From assembly GCF_024362695.1 (NCBI RefSeq), contig NC_065408.1:4402001-4466000 (forward strand): a stretch of DNA of 64,000 bases. The letters run 5' to 3'. Both the position numbers and the translations under genes were made by a program. The DNA is from Pectinophora gossypiella (lineage: Eukaryota > Arthropoda > Insecta > Lepidoptera > Gelechiidae). Position 1 is the stretch's first letter, and every line of letters begins with the position of its first letter. The notes beneath the pieces are model-generated. The model was not told where the DNA came from. It ran no database searches and saw nothing but the letters and a program-made list of their open reading frames with translations. Positions 33,008-42,239 of this stretch are shown in pieces.

Positions 33008-33978
33008 TGGAAGTGATTCCTGCATACACCTAATTTTATTTTAAGTTATACCTGTCATTTTCTTATCTGCCGAAAAGCAAAGGCACGGATTATTGACAAC
33101 TGCTAATTTTATTTTGAATGAATAAATCAGATTTATGTGTAGCTGTTTGACGTGTGTTGTCAACTCCTTTCTGTCGGGTTATTATCCAATATAAAATTTT
33201 TGAAGGGTCCTTTAAACGGTTCTCTATTTTTACGCATAAATTTTTATGTAATAATTTACCTTGGCATAATGTTACTTGTCCTATTATTAGTTACGCATAG
33301 TATTAATTTGTCATAACTTTTTAAGCATAATTTTGAAACTCTTAATTACTATAAGCATAATAATTAATGACAATAATGATATATAAGCATAATTATTATA
33401 AGCATAAAAACTATACTCCGAATAAGAAAAGTTTTGGCACAACTTTGAACATTTCCGAAACTTACTTTTTCCTTGGCTGCATTTGGTTCATGATTGTGAC
33501 TTTTTATATTTTTTGACTCTATTTCATGCTGTTGGTCATCATTCAGCATACTTTTCGTGTGTAAGATAAATATGCCGCCGCACCCTAACCTACTGTTATG
33601 CCTTGTAAAAATTATGACAAAACACTATTATTCTAAAAAAGAATTATGGATACCTATTTATATGCGAATCAGGTTTATACCAACAAATATTAGTCCAAAA
33701 ATAAGTTATACTTAACAAACCAGTATTCTTAAATGTTATTATGGGAAAGTACTATTATGCTTAAAAACGTTATGCGAAAAGGATTATGATAATTAAAATT
33801 ATGACAAAACCATTTATGCATTTTAAGAGAATCCCCCTTTAAACTTGTACTTAAAATTGACGCATGTTTCATAAATTTTATGCCTGTCGGTTACCCGTCT
33901 CTTTCCTTATCGGCGGATAAGAAAATGACAGGTATAACTTAAAATAAAATTAGATGATGTGTACTGGAATCAGAACCA
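33008..33978. mobile_element. MITE-A copy 3, split by a 618-bp element
   Basis: The ends are AGTGATTCCTGCATACACCT at the left and ATGTGTACTGGAATCAGAAC at the right, with arms AAGTTATACCTGTCATTTTC and GAAAATGACAGGTATAACTT. Without the insert it would be about 350 bp, like the other copies. A SINE-1 piece starts immediately downstream. Confidence 0.88.
33218..33835. mobile_element. GCATAA-rich TIR element inserted in MITE-A
   Basis: The 618-bp insert is flanked by CCTTTAAAC on both sides (33209-33217 and 33836-33844), a 9-bp (at least 8-bp) target duplication. The ends GGTTCTCTATTTTTACGCAT and TTATGCATTTTAAGAGAATC are short inverted repeats. The left half carries repeated GCATAA motifs and the right half repeated TTATG motifs, i.e. 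the same motif in opposite orientation. A 61-codon minus ORF at 33364-33549 has no recognisable domain. The duplication size suits a hAT- or MULE-type element; which one is unclear. Confidence 0.88.
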
Positions 33979-33982
33979 ATAA

Positions 33983-34178
33983 CAGCCTCCAGGTCTAGTG
34001 AGTCTGTTCCTTGTTTGGTAAGCACATTGCATCTGAATCATCTGATTATCTGAAAAAGTAATATGATACCGTGCTTCGGCACGTGCACGTTTAGCCGTTG
34101 GTCCCGGTTATTAGCCGTAAATACCTTCATGCTACAAACCCCCTCCGGTTCATTGGTATTTAGGCTGTTTATGTTATG
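33983..34178 (+). mobile_element. SINE-1 copy with internal deletions
   Basis: AGCCTCCAGGTCTAGTGAGT jumps over the B box into GTTCCTTGTTTGGTAAGCAC, then AATCATCTGATTATCTGAAA, GTTTAGCCGTTGGTCCCGGT, CCCCCTCCGGTTCATTGG and TTTAGGCTGTTTATG. Much of the head and of the middle is lost. Confidence 0.85.
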
Positions 34179-34184
34179 TAGACA

Positions 34185-34645
34185 ATAATATTAATAGTTA
34201 GCACTACATTACTACACTTTTAACGTTATTGCTTCATGCAATGCGCAGCCACCATATTTTACAGAGCGATTTCGAATTCACGTTCAGTATTCAAATCCAT
34301 TCTACCAAAAACGAGCTAACCAGGCTGAAACCAATAAAATTTAATATGTCGATTAATCGACTTTTGTGAAAAAGGGAAAAAATATCGAATCTGATTCGTC
34401 AGTGCGTCGTAGCGATTACCATTTGTTTCCTGTTACGTTGTGCTTCGAACGAATCCATTGTCGAAAATTACTTTCCACGGTGCGTTCGATAGTAGGTACA
34501 TTCACTAAAATTCGAGAATGTTCCGCGTCATATTTTGTCGCCGGCGAATTTTATGAACACATACGAGTACTTATCGATTTACAACTACGCAGATTTGATG
34601 AAAGTAACAAATACTATTTTTAACGGAATACAATCACCCTGTTTG
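34185..34645. other. No gene supported
   Basis: The 85-codon ORF at 34366-34623 (+) has Lys-rich start and mixed composition but no domain I recognise and no splice or promoter context. Confidence 0.45.
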
Positions 34646-34648
34646 ACG

Positions 34649-34830
34649 CGATTGGGATGGCGCCCAGAGTAGTCTATTTCAAAGCCGTACTAGGACTCCT
34701 GTCCTCCACCTCTGAATAGTACTACGGAAGGGAAGAGGGAAACCACTGGCCTATTTTTCCCTAAAAAAGTAGCATGGACAATGCTACACCGACAAGAGCG
34801 TGGCTCTTACATTAGTGACAATGACAATCA
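34649..34830 (+). repeat. REP-F, deleted single-arm form
   Basis: GACGCGATTGGGATGGCGCC, CAGAGTAGTCTATTTCAAAG and CTAGGACTCCTGTCCTCCAC join directly to GGGAAACCACTGGCCTATTT, AAGTAGCATGGACAATGC and ACACCGACAAGAGCGTGGCT. Compared with 48612-49107 this looks like a deletion from the left half straight into the right arm. Confidence 0.75.
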
Positions 34831-35040
34831 CCCTATATAAACGTGATATTCCACAAATCATCCGTTGACGTTGTAAACTGATAGTTTGACGGTCACTAGC
34901 AGACGCCTAGTGGAGTCAATAAAGCTGGAGCTGAGGAAATATCTCCCGGATTATTCCCGGACAAAAATAACAGTAGTTGTCCTGGCTCAGATTACTCAAA
35001 CATTCAATGCTTTTCTTCTTTCATAAAAACATAAATTTAA

Positions 35041-35364
35041 ACAGCCTATATACGTCCCACTGCTAGGCACAGGCCTCCCCTCAATCAACCGGAGGGGGTA
35101 TGGAGCATATTCCACCACACTGCTCCAATGCGGGTTAGTAGAGGTATTTTTTACGGCTAATGGCCGGGACCAAACGGCTTAACGTGCCCTCCGAAGCACG
35201 CAATCATCTTACTTTTTCGGACAATCAGGTGATTCAAGCCTGAAAAGTCCTTACCAAACAAAGGACAGTCTCTCAAAGTGATTTCGACAATGCCCCCTTC
35301 GGAAATCGACCCCGGACCTCCAGATCATGAGCCTAACGCTCTAACCACTAGACTGCGGAGGCTG
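35041..35364 (-). mobile_element. SINE-1 full length, minus
   Basis: The inverse complement carries AGCCTCCGCAGTCTAGTGGT (A box), a B box diverged to GGGGTCGATTTCC, and the complete body to CAGTGGGACGTATATAGGCT-type sequence. Probable imperfect target duplication TTTCTTCT(G)TTCA: 35012-35022 at the left, 35365-35377 at the right. Confidence 0.9.
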
Positions 35365-35562
35365 TTTCTTCTGTTCAAATGACTTTTTTTTGGATTTGTC
35401 GCAAATGGCTTTAAATACTTGGCTGGGACTTATGTGACAAAAACAATATGGAAATTTTACTTACCCACATAAAAACAACTCTTACTAATGACTATTTATT
35501 ACTACGCTCGGGTATGTTTTGGAACGTTTAACAAATTCGTCTTTTTTATTCATCATCGTGTG

Positions 35563-35645
35563 AGGGCCCTCAGCGCTCCCCATTTGTCCGGCCAAGTAGT
35601 TAATTTTGCGGCAAATCTACAAAAAGTAAGGTTTTTCTCCAACCC
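35563..35645 (+). repeat. REP-S fragment
   Basis: GAGGGCCCTCAGCGCTCCCC, TTTGTCCGGCCAAGTAGTTA and TGCGGCAAATCTAC resemble 49555-49605. Confidence 0.55.
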
Positions 35646-35705
35646 CTGTCCATCTATGCAGGATATAAACATGCTGGTTTAAAATGTAGTATCAGTTCAC
35701 TATAT

Positions 35706-35770
35706 GTATCGTTATCCCGTTTCTCAACTGTTTATCAACCGTTTATCAACTGTATCGTTATCCCGTTTTT
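35706..35770. repeat. 47-bp tandem duplication at the SINE-3 end
   Basis: GTATCGTTATCCCGTTT occurs at about 35706 and again 47 bases later, with the overlapping repeat CAACTGTTTATCAACCGTTT between. This doubles the SINE-3 3' end. Confidence 0.7.
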
Positions 35771-36064
35771 ATAGACCCGCTTACATAACCTGAATATTTG
35801 ACAGGTCCTGTTTTTTACAGAGGCGACTGCCTGTCTAACCTTCCAAGCCGAAGGGAAAACCAACCCAATTACAAAGTAGGTCACATACGTCCGAAATCAC
35901 ATTTCTCAGGTGTTATGTGGGTTTCCTCACGATGTCTTCCTTTACCGCTAAGCATGAATTCTAAATTCGAAAATCATTAAAATTTGTTGAGGCCCGTGCT
36001 CGATTTGAACATGCAACCCAATAATGAGAATCAAGCATTCTTCCGACTAGGCTATTACGGTTGG
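35752..36064 (-). mobile_element. SINE-3 near full length, minus
   Basis: The inverse complement runs from a decayed tRNA-like head (TAGCCTAGTCGGAAGAATGC) through GAATTTAGAATTCATGCTTA, GTGAGGAAACCCACATAAC and CAGGCAGTCGCCTCTGTAA to AACGGGATAACGAT. Several bases of the CACGTGCTCAGC block are missing. Confidence 0.8.
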
Positions 36065-36069
36065 TTTTA

Positions 36070-36550
36070 GAATCAATAATTAAAATCTTTGATTTATTTA
36101 GTATAGACCACCTCCTTTTGTAGTCAGTTTAAAAGAGAGATAAGCTTAAGCCCTACCCGGGGACTTTTTTTGTCTTTTATTTACTTAAGGGACCCGGGGA
36201 CTTCATACAAAATACCTCGTTTTACACAGACACTACACATTGACGTTATCGTATACTACTAAAGTAAAACCTCGGGGGTAAACCTAGCTCAGACGCTGGT
36301 GGGGAGCAGAGAGTCGCCTTTCTATACGTAGTTTTACCCCTTATTGCTTAAGCGCAACGATCTTCTCACCAGCAGACGTAATACTCAAGGTAAAGCTCAA
36401 TTTCAGAGTGAAATTTAACTAAAATTAGGCATTGATTTTGTAATCAAAGTTAGCGCCAACTTATAATTAATTGTACAGTACTTTCCTTTGAGGGTAATCA
36501 CCAAGTTTGCATTCAAGTATGTAGGTACCTACGTGAGGTTTAAGCTATAT
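36070..36550. other. No gene seen; CCCGGGGAC-containing repeat fragments
   Basis: CCCGGGGACTTTTTTTGTCT and GGACCCGGGGACTTCATACA near 36160-36215 form an internal direct repeat. GTAAACCTAGCTCAGACGC near 36280 is of unknown origin. Confidence 0.4.
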
Positions 36551-36552
36551 GT

Positions 36553-36663
36553 AGTCTTCTTCTAACGTGTGGGTTGTGAGGAGGATTACCAACCTCATCA
36601 ATCCTGGTGTCAGGGTCATTATTGAGCCACCAAAGGCCCCTGACATGACTCATGTAGTGACTG
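36553..36663 (-). mobile_element. SINE-2 3' fragment, minus
   Basis: GTCTTCTTCTAACGTGTGGG, TTGTGAGGAGGATTACCAAC, AATCCTGGTGTCAGGGTCAT and ACCAAAGGCCCCTGACATGA are the inverse of the SINE-2 tail. Confidence 0.85.
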
Positions 36664-36936
36664 ATAGGTATGGATGTCAGTTCAATGTAAGCAAGTTATA
36701 AGTTGAATGATCAGACATTCAGTACTGTGAGGCGGGTAGCTCAAAATCTGACTTTTTATGAGTAAGTTTGTTCTTGTTTTGCCTGAAAGTCTAATCAGTG
36801 TGATCTAAAATATATTCCAGTAATTCTGGTGCTGTTTACTTTACATTGACTTCATAAGACCCGGATTTCCAGACACAATCGTTAAAAAAGCAATGGGATT
36901 TGGATTTCAAAATGCATTTAGGTGTTATGACCTTAA

Positions 36937-37290
36937 GCACCATCACACACCATCTTATTGTATTTTAAGGTATACCTATCACTTTCTTAACCGCTGAAAA
37001 GAAAGGGACGGGTAATCGATCGGCATAAAACTTTTGGAATACACGTCAATTTTATGTAGAAAAAACAAACCTCTCAAAATTTTACGTCGGTCAATAAGCC
37101 GACAGAATTAAGTTGACAGCATATATGGCAGACGGTATGCATATTAGCGAGATGCCTATTTCATTTGCCCGGGTTATTTATTTATTTTAAAATTAACATC
37201 TGTCAATAATCCGTCCCTTTCCGGTTGATAAGAAAATGACGGGTATAAATTAAAATAAAATTAAGAGGTGTCTGCAGTAATCGGGGTCAC
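36937..37290. mobile_element. MITE-A copy 4 (about 350 bp)
   Basis: AAGGTATACCTATCACTTTC and GAAAAGAAAGGGACGGGTAA at the left are mirrored by CCCTTTCCGGTTGATAAGAA and ATGACGGGTATAAATTAAAA at the right. It ends TGTCTGCAGTAATCGGGG. GACAGAATTAAGTTGACAGC and GCGAGATGCCTATTTCATTT are shared interior landmarks. Confidence 0.88.
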
Positions 37291-37451
37291 TTTAGATACA
37301 GTACAGTTAAAATTTAATGGTCCTGATGAAAATTTTAAAATAGGTATAATATTCGGCACATAAAAAAGTAGTCAAAACTATTATTCACCAAATTGACGAC
37401 TGACCAAAAGTTGTTGCTTCCTTCCGATACCAAATTATTACTTATCATAAG

Positions 37452-37700
37452 TTGTCAAAATCACTTTGTGAGACTGTCCTTTGTTTGGTAAGGACTTTGT
37501 AGGCTTGTATCACCTGATTGTCTGAAGTAAGAAGATTCCGTGCTTCGGAGAGCACGTCAAACCGTTGGTTCCGACTATTAGCCGTACAAACACCTTCACC
37601 AACCCGCAGTGGAGTAGCGTGGTGGAGTATGCTCCATACCCCGTCCGGTTGATTGGGGGAGGCCTGTGCCCAGCAGTGGGGCGTATATAGGCGGTCTATA
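37452..37700 (+). mobile_element. SINE-1, lacking the tRNA head
   Basis: It starts at GTTGTCAAAATCACTTTGTG and runs to CAGCAGTGGGGCGTATATAG and GCGGTCTATAT. The body matches 25586-25923 well, so this is a 5'-truncated insertion. Confidence 0.9.
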
Positions 37701-38068
37701 TAAGTTATACAATTTAATTGGACGAATGGATGGAATGCGTTTGGTCTTTTATGGCCAACGGATTCTTGACTTTTAGGTATGTAAATATATAAAAAAAAAA
37801 TACCTTCACTTTGAATATTACTAGAAGGATTACAAGAGCCAGTAATTTTAGAGAAACACTTCTTTCCACTCTAGTTATTGATCTCTGAGGGACCCTCGAG
37901 ACTTATGTTGATAAAATATCAACCCGAAAACCCTTGAGATAGTCTCAGGGGCTATTTTTGTCTTAAATAGGATCGTGGTCCTCTACTTCTCTGAAATATT
38001 TACAGAAATATGTTTGTATAATGTACCTTCTCTACATAAATTATGTTCTAGAATAACAGTACCTATTT

Positions 38069-38103
38069 ATATATATATATATATATATCTATCTCTCTCT
38101 CTC

Positions 38104-38142
<39 letters not shown>
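38069..38142. repeat. (TA)n(TC)n compound microsatellite
   Basis: About ten TA units followed by about 27 TC-type units with one CCC interruption. The plus-strand ORF crossing it, with an alternating Ser-Leu run, is an artefact. Confidence 0.95.
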
Positions 38143-38145
<3 letters not shown>

Positions 38146-38199
38146 ACAGTATCGTTTGTATGTTATGCTAGAAAAATTAAGGTTATTATAAAGTTAGTG

Positions 38200-38488
38200 A
38201 TTATTTAGAAGATATGAACGCATGGGATTAAATGTCTGAGAACTGATATTAGGCCGCTTAATTACTCAATTTTATAACAATATTTTATGTTTATATATTT
38301 TTTAAAGAACGTCTAGGGCCTTGTGCCGACGTTTGTCTTGCAGCTTCTTTTCCCCGGCTATACAGGTTGTGAGAAGCTGCAGTAGTTTTGGGCAGATGAG
38401 ACGTTCGTTATGTAAAAATTGACGATTCAAAGTGTAACTATGTTACTGAATAAAGATATTTTTGAATTTGAATTTGAATTTGAGCTTC
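38200..38488 (+). repeat. Non-LTR retrotransposon 3' end with (TTTGAA)n tail, copy 1
   Basis: ATTATTTAGAAGATATGAAC, AACGTCTAGGGCCTTGTGCC, GCAGCTTCTTTTCCCCGGCT and GGTTGTGAGAAGCTGCAGTA are followed by TGTTACTGAATAAAGATATT and four TTTGAA-type units. AATAAA sits just before the tail, as at a processed 3' end. No coding part remains. Confidence 0.75.
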
Positions 38489-38537
38489 TATGCTGTTCTG
38501 GGAGCAAATAAAAAACATAGAAAACGTTCAGCTGCTT

Positions 38538-38750
38538 GTCTTCCCGGGCATGTCGTAAAAACCGACAGAGGGATTGTGTCATCTAACATGATGGACTAAT
38601 GTTATGGGCGATAGGCTGATCCCTTATCACCATAAGGTTCATCATATCCAGCTTACGACATCGTATCAACAGTGGCTGCAAGTTGTCTTTGATTACTTGT
38701 GGCTCTGCCCACCCCATTAGGGATTACGGGCGTGAGTTTATGTATGTATG
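38538..38750 (+). repeat. REP-T with (TATG)n tail
   Basis: CTTCCCGGGCATGTCGTAAA, AACATGATGGACTAATGTTA, ACGACATCGTATCAACAGTG, GGCTGCAAGTTGTCTTTGAT and TTAGGGATTACGGGCGTGAG end in TTTATGTATGTATGTATG. Other pieces lie at 28345, 57308 (minus) and 60072. Confidence 0.8.
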
Positions 38751-38752
38751 TA

Positions 38753-38992
38753 TGTGATTATTTAGAAGATATGAATGCATGGGATTAAATGTCTGAGAAC
38801 TGATATTAGACCGCTTAATTACTCAATTTTATAACAATTTATTTATTTTTTTAAAGAACGTCTAGGGCCTTGTGCCGAGGTTTGTCTTGCAGCTTCTTTT
38901 CCCCGGCTATACAGGTTGTGAGAAGCTGCATTAGTTTTAGGCGGATGAGACGTTCATTATGTTAAAATTGACGTGTAAACTATGTATGTTAC
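38753..38992 (+). repeat. Non-LTR 3' end, copy 2
   Basis: It repeats 38200-38440 with few differences, then breaks off at CTATGTATGTTACTGCAATT where copy 1 continues to its tail. A long AT palindrome follows. Confidence 0.85.
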
Positions 38993-39038
38993 TGCAATTA
39001 ATATATATATACAATATATATATACATTAATTGCAGTA
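38988..39038. repeat. AT-rich palindrome
   Basis: ACTGCAATTAATATATATAT is mirrored by ATATATACATTAATTGCAGT around a short CAA spacer, giving about 23 paired bases per arm. Confidence 0.85.
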
Positions 39039-39047
39039 CTTAGTATT

Positions 39048-39119
39048 TTGATATCAACTCAAAATCGTGGACTGATTCGTCCTTCAAAGTTTTCGTTACG
39101 ATGTCACTAACACCCTGTA
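39048..39119. mobile_element. MITE-C right arm only
   Basis: TTGATATCAACTCAAAATCG, GGACTGATTCGTCCTTCAAA and TTCGTTACGATGTCACTAAC to ACACCCTGTA. Confidence 0.85.
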
Positions 39120-39603
39120 TATAAATTAATATAAAACAATAACAACTTAGACAATTAATAAAATTAAGACTAATATTACAGGGAACATAGCGTCTGTACT
39201 CCAATAGATATCTTAATACATTACGTATAATGTACATAGCGTTTATAAAGAATGAATTTTAAAAATATGAATTGACTTATTCTTATTACTAAGTACTTAC
39301 TGAGTTTTCGGTTCGGACTTGTGTATTTTAGGATATTTTTTTATAAAATTTGTCACAGAACACATCAAGGTTTTTTACGAGGTTCGGCTTACTTAAGCTA
39401 GAAATATTTTTTTTTTAATTGGAGCAACTGTCACCTACTAATTTCCAAAAAAACCAGCTGTGCGACCCTTGTTCTGTACATATGTACACAGTAGATAGAC
39501 TTATTCTAAGTAGACTGTAGGTTTGTGGCACAGTCTTTGAGTAATTTGAAAACATGCGTTGCTCACTGTTTAATCTCTTGCGACCGAGATTCCTAGACAC
39601 AAT

Positions 39604-39690
39604 AGTCTTCTTCTATCGTGTGGGTTATAAGGTGGAGTACCAACCTCATCAACCCTGGTGTCATGGTTACTATTGTAACCACCATATAGT
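39604..39690 (-). mobile_element. SINE-2 3' fragment, minus
   Basis: GTCTTCTTCTATCGTGTGGG, TTATAAGGTGGAGTACCAAC and AACCCTGGTGTCATGGTTAC. It is cut short before the GGCCCCTGAC block. Confidence 0.85.
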
Positions 39691-39699
39691 GAAACAACG

Positions 39700-40130
39700 G
39701 AATTCGGATTCTAAAAGGACATTCAGTCTTATGACTTTCTTGAACTATAATCAATATTTGTAACAGATACACTGTTGTTCATTTGTAGTTTGCGTAGAGA
39801 AGGAGTCAAACTAATGTTGCTATATAAAAATATTTTATCTTGGTGTTGCCAACATCAGTCTAATTATAGGTTTAGTCTCATGCATCTGAAAACACATTTC
39901 TCGTCACATGGGTTTCCTGATGATGTTCCTCTTCTTGTTTTGCGTGTTAACTAAGCTTAATTGTTTCGCATATTTGTGTTAAGCTTCATGTTTTCCTTTC
40001 ATGAGGGATTGGTTAATAAGCTATTTTAAAGGAATAAACCCGTGGAGATAAGCCCATCTTTTATAACATATAAACCACCCACCTTTTGTTAAAATAAGTA
40101 TACAATGAAAGGTGCCTATATTTGTATGAA
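39700..40130. other. No gene seen; possible SINE-3 scrap at 39885-39930
   Basis: CTGAAAACACATTTCTCG, GTCACATGGGTTTCCTGATG resemble the inverse of the SINE-3 middle. Confidence 0.4.
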
Positions 40131-40179
40131 GATAACTGTTGGCCTTCCAATAAAATCCATACGAATATAACAAATGCGA

Positions 40180-40385
40180 AAGCAGCTCTGTCTGTCCATC
40201 TGTTTCCTTTTCACGCTTAAACCGCTGAACCGATTTAGATGAAATTTGACATGGAGATAGTTTCAGATCTAGAAAAGAATATAAGATAGCTTTTATCTCG
40301 GAAATAACTCCCTAAGGGGATGAAAAGGGGATGTAAAAAATGTGCGCTTTAACCGAAATCCACGCGAAATAAGCTAGTAAACAAT
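40180..40385 (+). repeat. Common arthropod dispersed repeat (AACCGCTGAACCGATTT family)
   Basis: CTGTCTGTCCATCTGTTTCC, TAAACCGCTGAACCGATTTA and GATGAAATTTGACATGG, then GGAAATAACTCCC, GGGGATGAAAAGGGGATG and GAAATCCACGCGAAATAAG, ending in CTAGTAAAC. This is a recurrent non-coding motif block in moth genomes; a second copy lies at 49775-50060. Confidence 0.7.
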
Positions 40386-40717
40386 AAAATCGATATTTCC
40401 GATCTCTGAAAAACACTCCGGGGAACATATTTAAGATGGCTTACCGTGGCTTATGGCGGTCGCGCTAGAGCCTAACAAAAGCGCGGTCTTTAGACCAACT
40501 CCCCTTTGAGGCCGAGGAGAACCAGTGGATCTGACGCTTTCAAATACTTTTGAATATAAATCTCTGAAGGCTGTAACAAATTAGAAAGAATGCCATCCTT
40601 ACTTACTAAGACCTACTTGTATATACCTAGGTTTTAATTTCTTGAATTATATTATACATATTTTATTATTATAAATCCGCCATATCCCTGTTCGTACAAT
40701 GTGTGACTTATATCGAG

Positions 40718-40800
40718 TTCTAACTCATGTTTGGATCATAGGATTTGAATCCGGTTAGCATTAGGCTCTACCCCTATTACCTATATGAGTTAGAGAGACT
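40718..40800 (+). repeat. REP-G 3' fragment
   Basis: GAGTTCTAACTCATGTTTGG, AGCATTAGGCTCTACCCCTA and TTACCTATATGAG correspond to the middle and end of REP-G. Confidence 0.5.
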
Positions 40801-40811
40801 TATATTATACG

Positions 40812-40958
40812 TACGATCACGAGTACTAATATACACTTTGAAACCATGTCACATTAACTTTTCTGACAAATTAAACCGTAAGTCTCATTAAATGTCAAAT
40901 ATGATAGTGCGACTGGGTTCTAAAGTGGGTACATGATATTGCTCATGACTTGAGTGTA
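40812..40958 (+). mobile_element. MITE-B copy 4
   Basis: TACGATCACGAGTACTAATA through GTCACATTAACTTTTCTGAC and TGGGTTCTAAAGTGGGTACA to TTGAGTGTA, with TA at both ends. The right terminal repeat has a small insertion. Confidence 0.88.
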
Positions 40959-41187
40959 CATCTCTGCGTTCGCGGATACAGCCGTGTTGTGTGATGGATT
41001 ATAAATACAGAACAAATACCATTATTACTCCAACACGCGTGGATCTTTTCTCGCAAGAAATATTTACTTTCTAAAGGCTTACTTCCTTTCTACGCTACTT
41101 ACATTAACCTGCCCAGATTTTAAGTAGATACTCAGGGGTTACCGTGTTACTTAAATAAATACATTTTGAGAGTAATTCTGATATTTA

Positions 41188-41345
41188 CAGCCTTTGTGGT
41201 CTAGTTGTTAGGGCGTTGGGCTCACGATCTGGAGGTCCGGGTTCGATTCCCGATGGGGTCTGTGGGGACTGTTCTTTGTTTGGTAAGAACATTGCAGGGT
41301 TGAATCACCAGATTTGTTCGAGAAAGTAAGATGAAAGTAAGATGT
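41188..41345 (+). mobile_element. SINE-1 5' half
   Basis: CAGCCTTTGTGGTCTAGTTG (A box), GGGTTCGATTCCC (B box), GACTGTTCTTTGTTTGG, GTTGAATCACCAGA and AGAAAGTAAGATG. An 11-base duplication (GAAAGTAAGAT twice) marks the end, where a SINE-3 piece in opposite orientation begins. Confidence 0.88.
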
Positions 41346-41430
41346 GATTTAAGATCCAAACATGAATTCGAAAACAAATTCGAGAACCATTGGATTAGGC
41401 CTGTATTGGGATTCGAACGTGCGAGTGATA
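41346..41430 (-). mobile_element. SINE-3 fragment fused to SINE-1
   Basis: The inverse reads CGCACGTTCGAATCCC (B box), AATACAGGCCTAATCCAATG, GTTCTCGAATTTGTTTTCGA and ATTCATGTTTGGATC. It has no tail of its own. Confidence 0.8.
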
Positions 41431-41439
41431 GTATAAGAA

Positions 41440-42080
41440 GTAATTTTATAAAAACGTGTTATTTTTGCAATTCAACTACTTTTCAGCTGCAGCAAAAACA
41501 GAAAGGCAATAATTCCGAAACTATAGATTAAATCAAATGACGGTCGAACGGCGTCAGCACAAAAGTTTTCGCGAAAAATAACCGATTTAGTTGAAAACGC
41601 TCAGATCGGAGATTGCGATTTAAAATCGAATGCACCCGATTGTCCGGTGTAAGGGAATTTTTATAGAAACTCGCTGAAGTTCTGAATGAAATGGTGTTAT
41701 TTGTGACAAAGAGACGCCGGGGACAGTGCTAGACTTATTTTGATAGTAATGAGAAATTTCTTTTTTGACGCGGCATTTATTACATCGCCGGAAGGTATTC
41801 CTTAGACGGAACATTTTAGTTAGACGAGAAAAATATAAGATCAAGTTACTCGTAACATAAGTACCAGTAAAAGTATCAGATCAAACCTTTCTTTTTGAAT
41901 TAGGCAGTGAGGGAATTCCATTTGTTGTACACATAGTATCAAAATTAACTTGACGGATTCAAATATATACTTTTTACAGTAAGTATTATACTTTCGAAAG
42001 TCAATCAGCATTTGCAATAGAAATCATCACGGCTTAAGGATTAGCTCAGCCTTAGGCAGACCAAGTCTGTGGAACAGCTA
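41440..42080. other. No gene seen
   Basis: Unique-looking sequence. The minus ORF at 41620-41844 has no recognisable domain. Confidence 0.45.
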
Positions 42081-42084
42081 GTCA

Positions 42085-42233
42085 TTAGGGCCTTATCTCA
42101 CTAGGACACAATGGTAACACAACCAGGGACGCGCCACCGGAAAAATAGCAACAGTTGAGGTAGTTTTTATGCAACTTTTTGTTGGTGGCGGAACCACGAC
42201 GCGGACTGTTGCGCCAACTAAGATAGGTCCTTA
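42085..42233. mobile_element. MITE-N (about 150 bp)
   Basis: TTAGGGCCTTATCTCACTAG at the left and AACTAAGATAGGTCCTTA at the right are inverted ends. CACTAGGACACAATGG and GGTGGCGGAACCACGACGCG lie inside. A related piece is at 55334-55387. The minus ORF here is an artefact. Confidence 0.75.
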
Positions 42234-42239
42234 ACACGT

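Noticed and set aside
37975..38208. 77-codon ORF with Ser-Leu repeats
   Set aside because: It is the translated TC/TA microsatellite.
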